From the NCBI GenBank assembly GCA_018907035.1, contig JACCIC010000014.1:1154001-1218000 (forward strand): 64,000 nucleotides of DNA. The letters are read 5' to 3'. Below, piece after piece: positions 1 through 11,649 of this stretch (its first letter is position 1; the number at the start of each line of letters is the position of its first letter). The notes below the pieces were generated by a model. It was not told the DNA's origin and made no database searches. It worked only from the letters and a program-made list of their open reading frames with translations. The translations under genes were made by a program, and so were the position numbers. The DNA comes from Sycobia sp. Sy_11. Lineage: Eukaryota; Arthropoda; Insecta; Hymenoptera; Epichrysomallidae.

Positions 1-557
1 GGCCCCCGCGCCACTCCCGCTGACACTGATTGAACATCGGGCGACGAGAGCGAGAGGGGCAAAAAAAAAAGAAGCGCGCCACCGGCTTGAACCAAACGAA
101 AAAACGGCAGAAAAAAAAGGGAAGAACAAAATGAAAACGAGGGTAAAAAAAAGAAAGGTCCCTATCAAGTGCCGACTGAAGCCTCCGAATGTGCGTGGGA
201 GCTACGTATATAGCGTATAGAGCGCGGGCCGGGAAGGAATATCCGCGGATACCTTCATCCGAGCGGCGGTCCCGGTAAAAGCTTGGTGGAAGCACACGCG
301 GAGAGTCAAATATGCGAGAGATAGAGAGGGAGAGAGAGAACGAAAGAGGTAGGAGCTCTTGGCAATTCCGGGCTGGCGACGTCGCAATAAGGACGAGCTG
401 CCAGGACGCTGCTGCTGCTGCTCTCCGGGTACATAAGGGCCTTTGAAAAGTACGATTATTCATTATCTAGAAAAAGCAGGCACTGTCGCCGCTTCCAAAT
501 TTCCCCGGAGAGCCATCGATCCCTCGACACGGCGCATTCCGCGATCTGCTGTCTTTC
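1..557. other. non-coding, mixed GC with A-runs
   Basis: No gene is recognised. The first 170 bases hold several A runs set among purine-rich sequence. Around 320-345 there is a short GA-rich stretch, and at 409-421 a short CTG run. Open frames here have no recognisable protein features. Confidence 0.6.
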
Positions 558-580
558 TATCTCTCTCTCTCTCTCTCTCT
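558..580. repeat. (CT)n microsatellite
   Basis: About eleven CT units without interruption, followed by a short ATAT tail. Confidence 0.95.
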
Positions 581-652
581 ATATCTACCTTCTCCATTCC
601 GCCTCTCCCACTTCGTTCCAAATGTATACCCACCACGCGCCGCTTTTCTCTC

Positions 653-654
<2 letters not shown>

Positions 655-747
<93 letters not shown>
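655..747. repeat. compound (TC)n-(TA)n microsatellite
   Basis: A TC array of about 50 bases passes directly into a TA array of about 40 bases. The open frames over it on both strands encode only SLSL, ERER and YIYI runs, so they are not genes. Confidence 0.97.
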
Positions 748-751
<4 letters not shown>

Positions 752-840
752 GTTCTCGCATCAGTTTACCTGCCGCGGTGTCCCGCGCTCTTTCATCACT
801 ATATCTATATGTATATATATCCACGAAAAGCTCTGCCGCC

Positions 841-2460
841 TAATCTAAGGCGGGAAGGGGATTGCGATTAGAGGAGAAAGAGCGAAGAAGGCGAGCCAAA
901 GGTGACGTTTGAATACTGGCGAGCGATCGATGAATGAACGATTTTGACGAACGGTGCGACAGGACGATGCGCTATTACTATCGTTGGTCGTGACGTCATG
1001 ATGGATAAGATATGCCTTTAAGTGTATATTAAAATAGCTCAAAAGCCAAAGCATAGAAAATTCCTATAGAAGTTTCTTTTTTTTTGTAATAAACTATACA
1101 TTTCCTTATATTTTTTTGTAGCTAGAAGTATTCTAGACGAGGTCTATTGAATGGTCATAGGCAATCGAATTTTCAAATAAACCAATTCTTCCTCGGTTTG
1201 TTTAATCGTTGTGATTTTACAGCGCTGACGAAAACTGATTGTGTTCAAATTATCCTTTTCGTAGCGCCCTCTTGTGCGGAGGCCGTCGTTTCTACATTGG
1301 CTCTATATACAATACCGTGAAATATAATATTAGAACTACTAGCGGCAGAACGCTGTGTTATTGTTTGAAAACTTATCCATCTTTCGGCGAAATCGACCTT
1401 CTCGACCTTCGGGAGAACGCCAAGTCAGGATTCTTGACAGAACTAACGAACGATTCGGGTGAGTTACATAACTTGTGTACTATGGCATGTGAAATAATAT
1501 CGAGCGATATTGAAATAAATCAGATTTTATTAACGTGTACGCGCACACTTAGTTGGCCACCATACGTTTATATATTTATTGAGGGGTACATGAATGAGGT
1601 ACGTGAACTAGCAGCTGAAAGAAATACTTTTTATACAATTTTCTATATGGTACACGGCTTTGCAAGCCGAACGCCCGACCGAGAGTGACGAATTCCTATT
1701 TTCAAAGGTATACACTTCTTATCTGCCTCCAGCGATCGCTGCAATCTGCCATGTCAGCAGCTACTGAGCTATCTCCGTGCGATCGTAGAATTATAGAGTA
1801 TACGCCATATATAAAATTCACGGGTTGCTGGTATTCGGAACTATATATATATAGCGTGTAGTCTATATTACAGATATATATTTCTGTTTCTAGACTAGAC
1901 AGTATCACATAACGGGCACCAACATAAGCAACCACATGCACAGGGAGCGACGGGTCGTGGCCTAGCTGTTTTAATTTAGTCTCAACGTTCTGCCGAGCAA
2001 AGTGGCGCTCGAGATCAGTCATTACAAAGCGAAGTTCATCATGCATTGGCTTCTACTATTATACCGTTACTATTGACAACCGTAGCGGTACGCTACATAC
2101 ATTCATAAAGCAGCTTAGGGCATTCTAAATAGCTATAGACGGTTTTGCTCACAGTATCTCACTGTATAACAGGGCGAGCAGGTTAATATCAATTAAGCAT
2201 ACAAACGGTGGATCCGCTGATATTAAATGCTAATTACATCCCTGCGAAATGTGTCTGTTATAATCTTTTGTGCTCTCACCGAGGCTTAATTTTAGCTTTT
2301 TCCTTTGCACGCTTACTTAGCGTCACTTTAAGTTCCAAAAATGGTATTTTGTTAAAGATAGAATACAGTTGCGATGCTGTGATTTTCGCGAGGTCATCGA
2401 CTTGTTCCGTATGAGTAACGTGAATTTGTGCTAGGATGCAATCAAATTTTAGGTTATTAT
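841..2460. other. non-coding, no gene recognised
   Basis: Unique-looking sequence of average composition. Two of the longest non-repetitive open frames of the window lie here: 1239-1688 on + and 1702-2046 on -. The first begins at a TTG, not an ATG. The second has an ATG (2044-2046) and a charged first 35 residues. I recognise no domain in either, and see no convincing splice or polyadenylation context. Confidence 0.5.
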
Positions 2461-3870
2461 TTTACGGATTCTAGAAGTCTCTAATGATTATATTTATCAT
2501 TTCAAGAATCACAGAGATTCCTTGGATATTAAATGAAGGTTTTTTTTATGTCGTGTTAAAACGCATATAGCGATCCTCAGTAAAAATGAAAATTTTTTGT
2601 CTTAATCTGTTACGGCGATATCAAATGCCTAAATATTTTACAAGAAACATTCACACAGTGATCAGCACAGTCTCACACATTATATGATTTAGAATTCTGC
2701 GAATTATTAATAATCTTCAGAGATCTTATTAGACATTTGAGGATTTTTAAACAGTTTTTAAAATAAAAATCCATATAAGAAATATCTCAGATAAGGGTAA
2801 TCGGAATCATTATTTTTATGCGTTTGCGCTAAAAAATGAGATTAACATTGAAATAATGCAAATGGTCTTTGTTAACGTCCGTTAATTATCGACTATGTAA
2901 CCCTTTTCCAAAAGCTTTTAGTTATGTTTTATAGTATGAAATATGCTATATTATCATATTCGCAATAACGAAGTCCGACATAGAATAACGCTCTGTTGTA
3001 ACAAATATTCATTGTGATGGCAATGTCAGTTTAGTCTGAAGAGCAAAAAGAGTGTCTGCTGACTAAAATGACACATCCTTTAAGATATTCATCACAATGT
3101 TGATTGTGCCCATGCATATGAGTCGTTTGTTATGAATAGTCTAATTTGGTTACTTTTTTGATAATCTTCTCATCTGGTTACATTAAATTGATATTAAACG
3201 GAATGCGAGTCACCACCTAATGACTACTGTCCTAACTGATTCTTGATGTTCATAAATACAGACGGTACTACACTTTACTATGTACTATGACTCCCAACTC
3301 AGTTTATTATCGTCGCCAAATTCTAACACACCCGTCGCAAACTAGTGTGCAAATAAAATTATCCATTAAAATAAGATTATTGTCAACACAAAACAGAGCC
3401 TATGCCAATCGGAAGATAATGTAGAATATATATGTCGAAGTTCAGCGCAATCGGTTCAGTAGTATTTTTATCTAATGATTGAAAATGATGATATGATATC
3501 ATTGAAAATTAAGATTTAAATCAAGAGCGGGTGGCCATTACTGATAGTATCACGCATATACGTCTTATGCTAGCCCTAGATTCTAACCTATGACGTCTCA
3601 CCGAATATGCATAGGGCACTCATCGTCGGGCAACAATTTTACATCGACAGCGCGAACAGAGTGTTTTTTCAAATGAAAAAGCTAAGCGGTAATATCACAC
3701 CACTGGACGAAGCGAATTGACGAAGGACATTGACAGCGAACGGAGCCACTACCAAGACTGAAGTGGCGGTGTAGCCTTCAGTTACGTTTATATTTATATA
3801 TTCTACTATTTTCGAACGAACCTCCTATCCCGTTATACCCAAATGACATAGTATATGACATTGTGCAATT
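2461..3870. other. AT-rich non-coding DNA
   Basis: AT-rich unique sequence without coding signal. It contains the imperfect hairpin listed at 3010-3099. Nothing else stands out. Confidence 0.6.
3010..3099. repeat. imperfect inverted repeat (90-nt hairpin)
   Basis: The left arm begins CATTGTGATG at 3010 and carries TGTCAGTTTAGTC further in. The right arm carries GACTAAAATGACA and ends CATCACAATG at 3099. The arms pair in two blocks with an asymmetric bulge on the right. It could be a small non-autonomous transposon relic or a structured RNA. No flanking target duplication was identified. Confidence 0.5.
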
Positions 3871-3874
3871 TTAG

Positions 3875-3878
<4 letters not shown>

Positions 3879-3971
<93 letters not shown>

Positions 3972-3976
3972 CTCTC
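3879..3976. repeat. (TC)n microsatellite, interrupted
   Basis: Nearly 100 bases of TC repeat, interrupted by a CC and a TT. It is one of the longest pyrimidine tracts in the window and gives rise to three spurious open frames. Confidence 0.97.
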
Positions 3977-4810
3977 CATCTCTTTTCCTGCGCGAAACAT
4001 AGGGCTTCCGAGTAGAAATGGTGCAAAGAAGAAAAAAAGTAAGGGACGGAGGCAAGAGACTTCGCACCAATGCAAAGAGTCTGCATAATTGTCGCGGATC
4101 GTCAGTACTCTGTGATTTTCATGCCTGCATTGGGGAAAGAAACAGTTCTCGATATTATAGGGGAGCGGAGAGCCATTCTCCCTCTCCCCTTCCCGTTCTT
4201 CCCTCTCTTGGCGAGCGATTGCGATTCCATTGACACGCGAATTCATGGAGTATAGTATAGGGCAGGAAGAGGAAGAGGACTGAGGTAGAGGGGAAAAGCG
4301 AGTGGAAGGGCGGTATAAAGAGAACGGACGAGAGGGACGGGGGGTATAAGAGTCGCTGGGGCGCGAGATGGATAGAGGCGAGCAGGTGCTCGCCATTTTC
4401 GCCCTCTCGCGCTGCCGCCGCCGCTGCTGCTCTCCCCTCTGCCCGCTCCGCCACCAGTCCCCCCCCCACCTTCCCCTGCCGTGCAATCCTTACAGATAAC
4501 GCGTCGTTTGTAACTGTCAGTAGGTATACACGCGAGAGGGAAAGATGGAAAGAGAATTTGTGGAATAAGAGAGCGTGGGAGATAGTAAGGGACGAAAATA
4601 GAAGGATGGAAGTATGGAAGGGGAAGAAGAAAGGTGGGCTCCGAGAAGAAAGAGGGTGGTTGTGTCTTGGAAAGTTCAGGGAGAGTGAGAGGGAGAGGCA
4701 TAGTGAGAAAGAGAGAGAGGTGGTTAGAGAAAGATAGAGACCCACGTGAAGCCCCTGAGCGCACTGAGGATATGTTTGAAATCGACGGAAATTCACTCAT
4801 CCTTATCGAT
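3977..4810. other. purine/pyrimidine strand-switching block
   Basis: No gene is seen. The + strand is strongly purine-rich at about 4250-4370, pyrimidine-rich at about 4387-4490 (including a GCC/GCT triplet run near 4411-4431 and a C run near 4460), and purine-rich again at about 4525-4745. The open frames on both strands reflect this skew (SLSL, RERE) and show no domain. Confidence 0.6.
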
Positions 4811-5504
4811 CGACACCGTTAAAAATAATCAATCAGAAGTTTTGAGTTCAGTTCCTGCTCACGGCACAGAATTCAATAGCTGAATCAACCAGCTTAGAAG
4901 CCCGTGTCAGTATTATTAGAAGTCTTTGGTTTCTATTCAGTAACGCAATTCTGCCTATAATAATTTCATAACCTAAATTACAGGAATGAATTGATCGGTC
5001 CACGGAATCAAGCAGAAAAATTAATTTTAGAGAATTTTTTCTTACTCAAGTTTTCTCTTTTCTTACTCAGTATAATTTCATTTAGGTCGATAGATTTTTA
5101 ATCAACCATCCGATACTCTCAATCGATTAGACTTGGATATTGAAAGGTCCTCGAAATATGTACTTAGTTATTTGTTTTAATATTACTGTTCGTTTATTTG
5201 TTACAGATCAATACATTATTGTGTTTTCTAGTGGATATGTATTTATCAGTCTACTATAAATTTTTGCTTAAAAATTGGTTCCTAATGCCATTCGGATTCC
5301 TACCTATGTGTCGTTCCATAAATTCTACCGAATTCTTCGTTAGATGCATTTTCGTAGCCAGCATTTCGAGCTCTAGTATCTAATTTTCTAAGCTCAATAT
5401 AAATTTTGTCATAATAGAGGTTTCCATTTCCGTTTCGAGTCTGACCCTTGTGTCGTAATTTTTGTCCACTTACCGTTCATATACACCATTTACATATACC
5501 AATT
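4811..5504. other. AT-rich non-coding DNA upstream of a mariner relic
   Basis: AT-rich sequence with no gene. It may hold the unrecognisable N-terminal half of the mariner relic that becomes readable at 5505, but no motif could be placed here. Confidence 0.5.
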
Positions 5505-5815
5505 CCAAAAAATCGACCAATTTTAGGACAAAATCCACACAACGATAATATATTTGCTCCAATTTTCATATTGATGGCACCATCACCGCATTCATCAAGC
5601 ATAGTGTCCTGTGAAAACTTCCTATTCCCAAATTTAGAGAGGCCCGTGAAAAAAAAGAAGAAAGAAAGAATGATATATATATATATACATATCATATCGA
5701 AAAGTGACTATCAAAAGTACATAGAAGTATTCGAGAAAAGTACCGGTAAAGTACATTTATGTCCAAGGGAGATAGTAGTTTGCAGGCGGCAAAATTGATA
5801 TCCCCGACTAAATAA
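5505..5815 (+). pseudogene. decayed mariner transposase, catalytic half
   Basis: This is the C-terminal half of a mariner (DD34D) transposase in one surviving frame. Residues NRPIL followed by HNDN at 5538-5549 match the family block (K)RPDLW...HHDN around the second catalytic Asp (codon 5544-5546). A 6-base insertion then separates DN from AP. At 5583-5645 the pattern P-x-P-H-S...C-E-N-FLFPNLERP matches the family's PxPPYSP...CDFFLFPKLKRP. The third catalytic Asp has become Glu (codon 5613-5615). Farther on, F-E...H-x-C near 5730-5762 and a GG-rich end followed by AAAATTGAT match the usual C-terminus. About 14 codons are missing between the two motifs. It cannot encode an active enzyme. No terminal repeats were found. 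Confidence 0.65.
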
Positions 5816-6353
5816 ATATTATGGATAGAAAATGGAAGACATTTTTGCGTTACCAATACCTTTTTTATAATGTGCCCTATTATTTTCAAGATTGTCGGTC
5901 GAAGTTACATAATAATTTTTATAGAATAAATATTCTACATAAATGTAAACTATAAATATACACGTATTTGTGATCCACTCGAAATTGAATGGAATTAGCG
6001 ATTTTCTAATGAAGTTTCAAATTATTTTTCACTAATTAGCCAATTTTTGTAAAGATGCGCGAGAAAAAACAACGAAATAATGACACATTAATGGCTACTG
6101 CAGGTCCTTATACATGAAACATCGCCCCAAACCATTTAATATATCTCAATATCTATCAGGGGGTGTTTTTTCCCCTTCAACGTCAATTTTCATATTCAAG
6201 ACACGCGATATTCGCAGCATTTGGAGAGCCAATTCCGTGTAGATTCTTCGACAAAATGCGGAATTCAATTATCGAATACACCGAGGCATTAATATGCAGA
6301 AGCAACTTGTACCACGGGGTGCGCATCAGCGGCTCGGTCATAAAACCCTCTTA

Positions 6354-6356
<3 letters not shown>
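5816..6356. other. AT-rich non-coding DNA
   Basis: No gene is seen. AT-rich sequence follows the mariner relic and then grades into the GC-rich island beyond the TC tract at 6357. Confidence 0.55.

Positions 6357-6407
<51 letters not shown>
6357..6407. repeat. (TC)n microsatellite
   Basis: About 50 bases of pure TC at the left edge of a GC-rich island. Confidence 0.97.
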
Positions 6408-6409
<2 letters not shown>

Positions 6410-7260
6410 CTCTCTCACTCACTCTGCCTCGGTCTCTCTTCGTGCACGCGGCGCGCTCACGTGCACGTGGCTCTCATCGCCAAGCCGCGCCTGCGAACGT
6501 GATATTTAGATGCGACATTTCGCCTTTCTACTCCCGACCATTCGCGTGCAACTATCGTATACCGTAGGACGCGCGGTCGCCGGTGCATCATTTAGGATAG
6601 TGGCGAGGAGGGGGGGGGGAGTATCGTGATCGCCACCGGTGCGTCCCTACATCGGCCTTGAGCGAAAAGTTCGTGCGTGCCATAGATGTGCGTACACAGC
6701 TGTGCGTATCACGTACATACGTATATCGTACGTACACACACACACACGTTTGGACAGCGGACTGCCCCTGGAATTGCCCCGAGTGACTAATGTCGCTTAA
6801 AATTAGATTTGTACACAAATACACGGAACGCGCGCGGTAGCAAAAGAGATCGATAAAGGGATGCCCGCCGCGGCAGCGCCCTTGACTGACGGCCCGGGAC
6901 GACGGCGCGCCGTACGAAAGGGAACGGCGGATGGGTGGCGCTACAGCGGTGTCTCGCCGCCTGGGTTAAGGTGGAGCCCAGGGCCGCGCTATAGATTTCC
7001 ATGGAAGACGAGCCGCGCGCCAGGCGCGTTCTTCCCCCTCCCCCCACCCCCCCATTGGTAAGCTTCGTGTGTAACGCGCGCGCGCGAGGCGATCGGTTTG
7101 CGTGCGCGCGGAACTCGCGGTCGGGCGGGAGTGAAATTTATGGCCAACTCTCGATTAGCCAAATTAAGTCCCATTATATGGATCCTGTGAGGTTTCCCGG
7201 TTCGCTTCGACGACTTTATTTTCCAGCCACGGGCCGCGGAAGTGTATTCCGTAACTCTGA
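6408..7260. other. GC-rich, CpG-dense island
   Basis: A sharp rise in GC and CpG over the flanking AT-rich DNA, with a run of nine or more Gs near 6611-6620, a short CA run at 6734-6747, and CGCG clusters at 7070-7130. It could be a promoter or enhancer region, but no TATA box, initiator or exon is convincing. The open frames are P/R/A-rich composition artefacts. Confidence 0.6.
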
Positions 7261-8380
7261 TTGATACATTAATGAATGTATTGAAAATTGGAAATATTGT
7301 TACTTTTTTTACCAAGATATCCAATGGAATTCACTCTAATGGAGAAATAGCATTTGCGTGAAGTTTACAAGTAATTGAATCGAGGCTCAGTTACAATTAT
7401 GATATTGATTAATAAATTTGTTTATGTATATTTTTTGGCGAACGAATGTTTCAGAAAACATTCTTTAGTAACAGTTTACTTTTGTTATTTAATGCATATT
7501 TATAATATGCTCTGTGTATCAGAATGTATGACTTTATCTGAAGCGGGGTCACTGGCCGAATCAAGCAAGGACACCGGCGCCGTTACAAAAATATTACATA
7601 TTCAAATTTACTTGAAATTTTTAACAACTAAATTAAGTGATAATATAATCAATCTAAATATATTTTCAAATATACTAGAATTGCTGAATTAATTTATCCC
7701 AGTTTCGCATAAACGTCCTAAATTTTATTGGGATTTTACATACATTCTTTTTATAAAATACTCATTAATTGTGCCTGGAAATTTCTATCGTATAGTTTTC
7801 GATTCTGCCCTTTCTAGACATGCAGTACGAGTTACACTAGGAATAGTTTTTATTTCATTATTATCGGAACAGTGCAACAAATTACGAATAACCTTCGTCT
7901 TTTAGTCAGAAATTTCTTTTTTCATCCCCAAGACATAGTTGAGCGATCTGTCCAATGATTGCCATCCGTATATAAGCGGAATAACGACATTTGATGTATG
8001 ATTATATGACTTTGTTAAGAAAATTCGTAAATCGAGGATAGCGATCTTTTTGAACATGAATTATGCGTATTTTACTTATGCAAAATTATAAGAAGAATGC
8101 AGTGCAATATCGTATGCTCGTCATTACTCGTCAAGAATGAATCATATGAAATCCATAAGTTAATTTTCGAAAAAGCGCAGAATCTCGCCGGAAATGCTGT
8201 CACGAGCGAATTTTCTACACAGAATGTACTGTGTAACGGAAACAATTTTCGAATTAAAAAGCGTCACGCGACCCTAATAAACGAACTTTTCGACATTTTC
8301 CTTCCGCCTCTACCAATTCCTGATAGTTACTCCGTCTTTAACGACTAAAGACTAAAGCGAAAACCGAGCCTACGACACGG
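7261..8380. other. AT-rich non-coding DNA
   Basis: No recognisable gene. A short GC-richer patch at about 7535-7590 lies inside one open frame, but neither the patch nor the frame resembles a known family. Confidence 0.55.
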
Positions 8381-9665
8381 CTACGGGAGAAAAAAAAACA
8401 CGCGTCACGTCGTTGCGGGCAAATTCATAAAGAATCGTACAAGCAGAGCCGGGCGTACCGCCAAATACACCTCCCCCCCCAATCCACATATACCGTCCTT
8501 TTCTCCGCAAGTTCAGCGCTCGCGTGCATGCGCGTACGTTTCGACGCGCGTGATCGGGCTGCATATACTTACCCTACCCCCCCCTCCCCCACCTACCCCG
8601 ACCCATCGCACAACTCCCGCGCCTCCGCGCCCGTCCGAACGCGCCTACATTTTTATCAATAGAAAACGTCGCGAGTCAGACGCATAAATTCCGACGCGCG
8701 AGAGTGGCGGGAGCGGATCGAGGGCGGAGGGGGGGGGGAGAGGCCGCGCTATCCGCGCGGAAATTCCACATTCGCGAATCCACGCGAGTTCTCCGTGCTC
8801 CTGCGGGTACGTGGAGCCATCCGCCCCCCCCCCCCACGATAACTTCATACTTTCGCGCGTCGTAGCCCGCCGCGAAATCGCACGTATGACGAGGAGGGCG
8901 CAAATTTACCGCGAAACGTATGGTAATGGAACTATCGAGCCCGTGGGCCGCGGGAAACGGGGCCGACGGAATGACTTCGCGCGTTTTCCTCTTCCACCCT
9001 GTCCACCCCCTTCCCCTCCGACCCTTTGCTCTTCTACGTTGGTTTCGTCGCTGCGCCGTTTCCACCCACTGTCCCTTCGCGCCATAAGGCGACTGGCAGA
9101 CGCGTTTATCGACAATGGCCGGCTGTTAAAAGCGTTTAGCGGGAGAAAACGGACAAACATGTTTATATATAGTCAGCGAACGGTCGATGCATTTCCAGAG
9201 AGGCGGTGGTGGTCGCTGAAACGCGCGAGAACTGTAGCTCATGTTTTGGAGTACGTTCTTTTCTTTTTTTATTCGGTATTCAATATTACGCATTTGAGGG
9301 GAGACGGGAAAATCGATCGTTTTTTTTTTTTTTTTTTTGCAAAATGAGTTGTTATACCCTCTTTCCCCACGTTCCCAACGTTCCGACCTCTACTTCGTGG
9401 GAAAGAGTAGTGGTGAGTAGGGGAGGGGGGCTTTTTACATCCGCGCTTTCCGTAACACGCTCTCTCTCTATACGCTCCGAACTTTATGGCGATATTAAAC
9501 GGCGCCGAAATGCGTTGCGGCAAATTATGTTCCGTTTTTCCGCGCGTGTATGCCGAAAAGAAATGCGCGCGCGCGTGGTATTATGTATATATGAAATGCG
9601 GAAAAAATTTTGTGTCGGCGCAGCACTGTGTTCCCGGGGGGGATTAACGAAAATTGAATGCCTTT
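8381..9665. other. GC-rich, CpG-dense island with homopolymer runs
   Basis: High GC with repeated C or G runs (about 8463-8480, 8577-8590, 8730-8740, 8824-8835, 9422-9430) and a 19-base T run at 9320-9338. Long overlapping open frames on both strands follow from low stop-codon density and contain no domain. Confidence 0.6.
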
Positions 9666-10498
9666 GAAAATTTTACTCGGTTTTCGCGCGATAACAATTA
9701 TTCAAATGTTGCCGGTTCAAAAAAAAAGAAAAAAAAACCCGGAAAATTACGAAACATTTAAAGGAATCAAAATTTAAAGTATTATTATCTTTATCGACCG
9801 GGAAATGAGAAATAGCAGAAAATAAATTAGATTTAAATGATCAATTTATATTTGTGCTTAAAGTTACAATATTTTATATCTTTGAATTGTTTGTATAAAT
9901 ATCAAAATTTAAAAAATTTAAAATATTATAAATAAATTATCGTAAAACTCAAGTTTTAATTATGTTACCTCAGTACGTGAAATCGTAACGTATCAGATAT
10001 ATAAGATCCTACATCTTTGAATAAAATTTTCTCTGAAAACAAATAGAGCTCTCAACAAAATATTGTAAGTTCAATTGCACTTCGCCATGTATTTCTTACG
10101 CTCACGAGTTTATAATTTTTGTCTGTCTAATCAATTTTCTTTAATAACCGAAGTCTTTTTATTTAATCTTTCGTTTTCAATTGTATTTAAATGCCACAAG
10201 ACTGGAGCTTTAAAACGAACCCCCCCCCCTCTTCCCAAGAAAATGCAAATATTACGATTTATTTCCCGTAAGTTAGTAAAAGCGTCGATTCGAAAGTTTC
10301 ACGCTTGTTGAGCATCGAGCAAGGGAGTGATTTTGGAAACTCTCGTGCAATTTCCCAATAATGATGCTCGAGCTCGTTTTTTTTCCGCCCCCCTCTCCCG
10401 ACGTAAGTAATGCACTCGATGTTTACGACGCTGCTTAAGCAATATTTGCAAAGTTAAATTGCTCAGAACTTGGGACAACCGCCCCCTCCCCCTTTAAC

Positions 10499-10501
<3 letters not shown>
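9666..10501. other. AT-rich DNA grading into C-rich DNA
   Basis: No gene is seen. AT-rich to about 10200, then interspersed C runs (about 10221-10231, 10388-10396, 10481-10491) before a CT tract. Confidence 0.55.

Positions 10502-10540
<39 letters not shown>
10502..10540. repeat. (CT)n microsatellite
   Basis: CT repeat with one TG interruption near its right end. Confidence 0.95.
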
Positions 10541-10699
10541 GCCCACTCTCCCGATCGTCTGAAATAATTTGACCAATATTTCGTACCTGGAGCTAATGGG
10601 AAACTGCACGTCCGCGTCAATAATTTACGCGGGATGTAATCATTATTATAATGGAGTGTAGCAGGTGGCCTACAGAGCCGCGCGCGTCGTTTCCCTGTA

Positions 10700-10702
<3 letters not shown>

Positions 10703-10756
<54 letters not shown>
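10703..10756. repeat. (TA)n microsatellite
   Basis: About 27 uninterrupted TA units. The right end abuts GGGGGCTCGGG and then an alternating CG/CA tract. Confidence 0.97.
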
Positions 10757-10759
<3 letters not shown>

Positions 10760-10767
10760 GGCTCGGG

Positions 10768-10801
10768 CGCGCGCGCACACACACACACACATACACACAC
10801 A
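10768..10801. repeat. (GC)n-(AC)n alternating tract
   Basis: Alternating purine-pyrimidine sequence: GCGCGCGC followed by ACAC with one AT interruption. This type of tract favours Z-DNA. Confidence 0.9.
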
Positions 10802-11649
10802 CCTACAATGCTTTAAGCAAACGAATTCCTCGCCCGTGTTTGATTTGTCGTGTCTCAGTGCAAGTACTTGCTTCCGTAATAATAAACGATTGGTTTTTTC
10901 ACGAGTATACGTCATCGGTCAGTTTTAAAAGTGCCCCTTAAAGGTGGCAGTAGTTAAATTACTAACGAAAAATCAATGATAATCTCATTGTAGATTGGGA
11001 TTTTCTTTAAAATTCTAATTGAACAGCTGTAGATTTAATTAAGTATACGTAATGCATATGTTCATTTGATAAAAAAAGATATCATTATGTCTTATTCATT
11101 AAATGAATTAATTAAAGTATCAATTAAACCGATAATATCAACACGTTAGGCTATTGCTATTGACGGCCTCCTTAAGTGTTAGTTAAGAGGATGAATTTTA
11201 ATTAGGAATTGAGTGACCAATGAAATATCAATATTTTTGAATTTTCTTTTTACTATTTCTTTTTAAATAACATTTTTTTTATGTTAAAATTTTGAATTTC
11301 ACATAATTGAAATTTTTTCTTTATTGTTTCATTGATATTTCTTATTCATTTCATTGATATAGCTTAAATATTCTTCGATTGGAAGAAAAATAATTTTTGA
11401 AATATAATAAACACCAGGATTCAACGGAACTTTGAACTTCCTCAAAGGAAGAGATGCTCAGAACGAAAATCCATTTGAGAAAAGAAAACTGTTGACCATT
11501 TGGAAAAAATTTGAATTAATCCGAATTTACGTAGGTGTATCTGAATCTAATCTCGACAATTCTGTGCGATAAAATAAAGTAACGAGAGAAAAGAGTAAAA
11601 AGAGAAGCGTCTCGCGTACGGTAATCTTCTATTTACCTAGAGAGTCAGC
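10802..11649. other. AT-rich non-coding DNA
   Basis: No gene or repeat recognised. Mostly AT-rich unique sequence. Confidence 0.55.

Noticed and set aside
443..871. 142-residue + strand open frame over TC and TA arrays
   Set aside because: Most of it is SLSL and YIYI from microsatellites. Same reasoning for all frames dominated by SLSL, ERER, YIYI or THTH.
1239..1688. 149-residue + strand open frame
   Set aside because: Starts at TTG, has no recognised domain, and no splice or promoter context. A chance frame is likelier.
1702..2046. 114-residue - strand frame starting at ATG
   Set aside because: The first 35 residues look protein-like, but the rest becomes low-complexity and no family is recognised.
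4921..4945. miR-9-like word (TCTTTGGTTTCTA)
   Set aside because: Only the seed and a few bases match, and the flanks do not fold into a hairpin.
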